From: Phallusia mammillata
Lineage: Eukaryota > Chordata > Ascidiacea > Phlebobranchia > Ascidiidae
NCBI GenBank assembly: GCA_003260075.1
Contig: QLIY01000231.1
Span: forward strand, 77,130-141,129
DNA: 64,000 nucleotides
Reading direction: 5' to 3'
This document shows, one piece after another, positions 62,977 to 64,000 of the stretch. The notes under the pieces were generated by a model. That model was given only the letters and a program-made list of their open reading frames with translations. It did no database searches and had not been told where the DNA came from. The position numbers and the translations under genes are program-made. Each line of letters starts with the position of its first letter. Position 1 is the first letter of the stretch.

Positions 62977-63915
62977 CTAGTGAAAGAAGAAAATGAAAAG
63001 ATTGTCTTAAAGATGGAAACTCCATGTCTGGTTCAATTAGTGTTCAATTTTTTTAGGAGTTTAATTAGGAGTTACATCGATGACTTTCTTTCTTTTACAT
63101 TCAGACCAGTGGTTTTCAACCATTTTTGGTTCACTGCATGCTAATATAATACCTTATGCAGTCTTGGATAAAAGAGCTAAAATTGGTTGCTTGTAGAAAT
63201 CGACTAACCAGGATAAACTGTCGGTCCTTATTAACCTCGCGGCAATTACAAATTTGACTAAATATGGCCAAAGGAACTTAGGTACTCCAAAAAACATATG
63301 GGACTAACTGGTGTGCCAGCACTCAGGTTGGGAACCAATGGTTGTTAAAGTTTACATCAGCGGTTCTCAAACTACCCCCCCCCCGTGGTAAAAGAAAAGC
63401 CTCCGGTTCACCTATGTACTTTGGAACACTATGCACAGATCTGTTTACAACTGCTACAACTTCCCCCCCCCCCGTCGTAAGGTGGCAGCAGACTGACCTT
63501 GGTTGAGGGTGGACTTGACATGCGGAATTTTACTTGGGATCTAGTAAAAAATGAAAATAATGCCTTAGAGATGGAAACTCCATGTCTGGTTCAATTAGTG
63601 TTCAATTTTTTAGGAGTTTAATTAGGAGTTATATCGATAACTTTCTTTCTTTAACATTTATACCAGTGTTTTTCAACCATTTTTGGTTCACGGCATGCTA
63701 GTATAATGCCTCATTCAGCCTTGGATAAAAGAGCTAAAATTGGTTGCTTGTATAAATCGACTAACCAGGATAAACCTTATTATCCCCGCGGCAATTACAA
63801 ATTTGACCAAATATGGCCAAAAGAACTTATGCACTCTAAAAAACATATGGAACTAACTGGTGTGCCAGGACTCAGGGTGGGAACCAATGGTTGTTAAAGT
63901 TTACATCAGCGGTTC
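62468..63915. repeat. Two interleaved direct repeats with C10 and C11 runs
   Basis: About 62468-62550 recurs at 63385-63450 between C runs at 63375-63384 and 63463-63473. About 62909-63360 recurs at 63474-63915, including part of a cadherin exon. Copies differ by scattered substitutions and indels. Confidence 0.88.
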
Positions 63916-64000
63916 TCAAACTGGGGTCCGCGGTCCTTTAGGGGTTCGTGAGGCAATTTTGGGGGGACCCGATTGTCTTGACCTGCTAAGTTAGCCAACA
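63908..64000. mobile_element. Left end of a hAT-type element cut by the window edge
   Basis: CAGCGGTTCTCAAACTGGGG then GGTCCGCGGTCCTTTAGGGG and GTGAGGCAATTTTGGGGGGACC, which match the family of 42949-43351 in inverted order. The right end is outside. Confidence 0.6.

Overview
The window is animal nuclear DNA: AT-rich, with spliced genes (GT-AG introns of about 60 bp to 3 kb) and many short DNA transposons. The gene content (SLC35G-like carriers, Sulfotransfer_4-like proteins, tandem 4-coumarate-CoA-ligase-like enzymes, a classical cadherin tail, ERAL1, an MCFD2-like protein) fits an invertebrate chordate. I favour an ascidian tunicate such as Ciona; this is inference from gene content only. 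Exons were read directly with splice phases checked.

Region 1 (about 0.4-15.5 kb): a two-gene cassette occurs twice in tandem on the + strand: an SLC35G-like ten-TM carrier (428-1748 and 10504-11679) followed by a sulfotransferase-like P-loop protein with a C-terminal membrane segment (4700-6956 and 13707-15536).

Region 2 (16-18.5 kb): mobile DNA: a 972-bp element with perfect 25-bp terminal inverted repeats, a second MITE-like element and an 86-bp-arm palindrome.

Region 3 (18.2-46.2 kb): three + strand copies of a 12-exon adenylate-forming enzyme gene (4CL/luciferase-like). Copies 1 and 2 lie in a recent tandem duplication of about 8 kb. They differ by piggyBac, hAT and LINE insertions, and copy 2 has a stop codon that removes the catalytic-lysine motif. 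Copy 3 is older, but its exon 10 has been homogenised with copy 1. A single-exon 7TM-like gene lies between copies 2 and 3 on the - strand.

Region 4 (46.6-64 kb): conserved single-copy genes: an MCFD2-like EF-hand protein (-) head-to-head with a glutamine-rich zinc-finger gene (+), the mitochondrial GTPase ERAL1 (-), and the last two exons of a classical cadherin (-) that continues past the right edge.

Throughout the window, runs of about 10 G separate two nearly identical copies of local sequence. All runs are G up to 45.2 kb and all are C from 45.9 kb, switching at the single N at 45903. This looks like an assembly artefact (alternative haplotypes or read ends placed in tandem) with one contig flipped. 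It inserts false repeats into introns, one duplicated exon (4CL copy 3, exon 11), one broken reading frame (7TM gene) and several partial exon copies.
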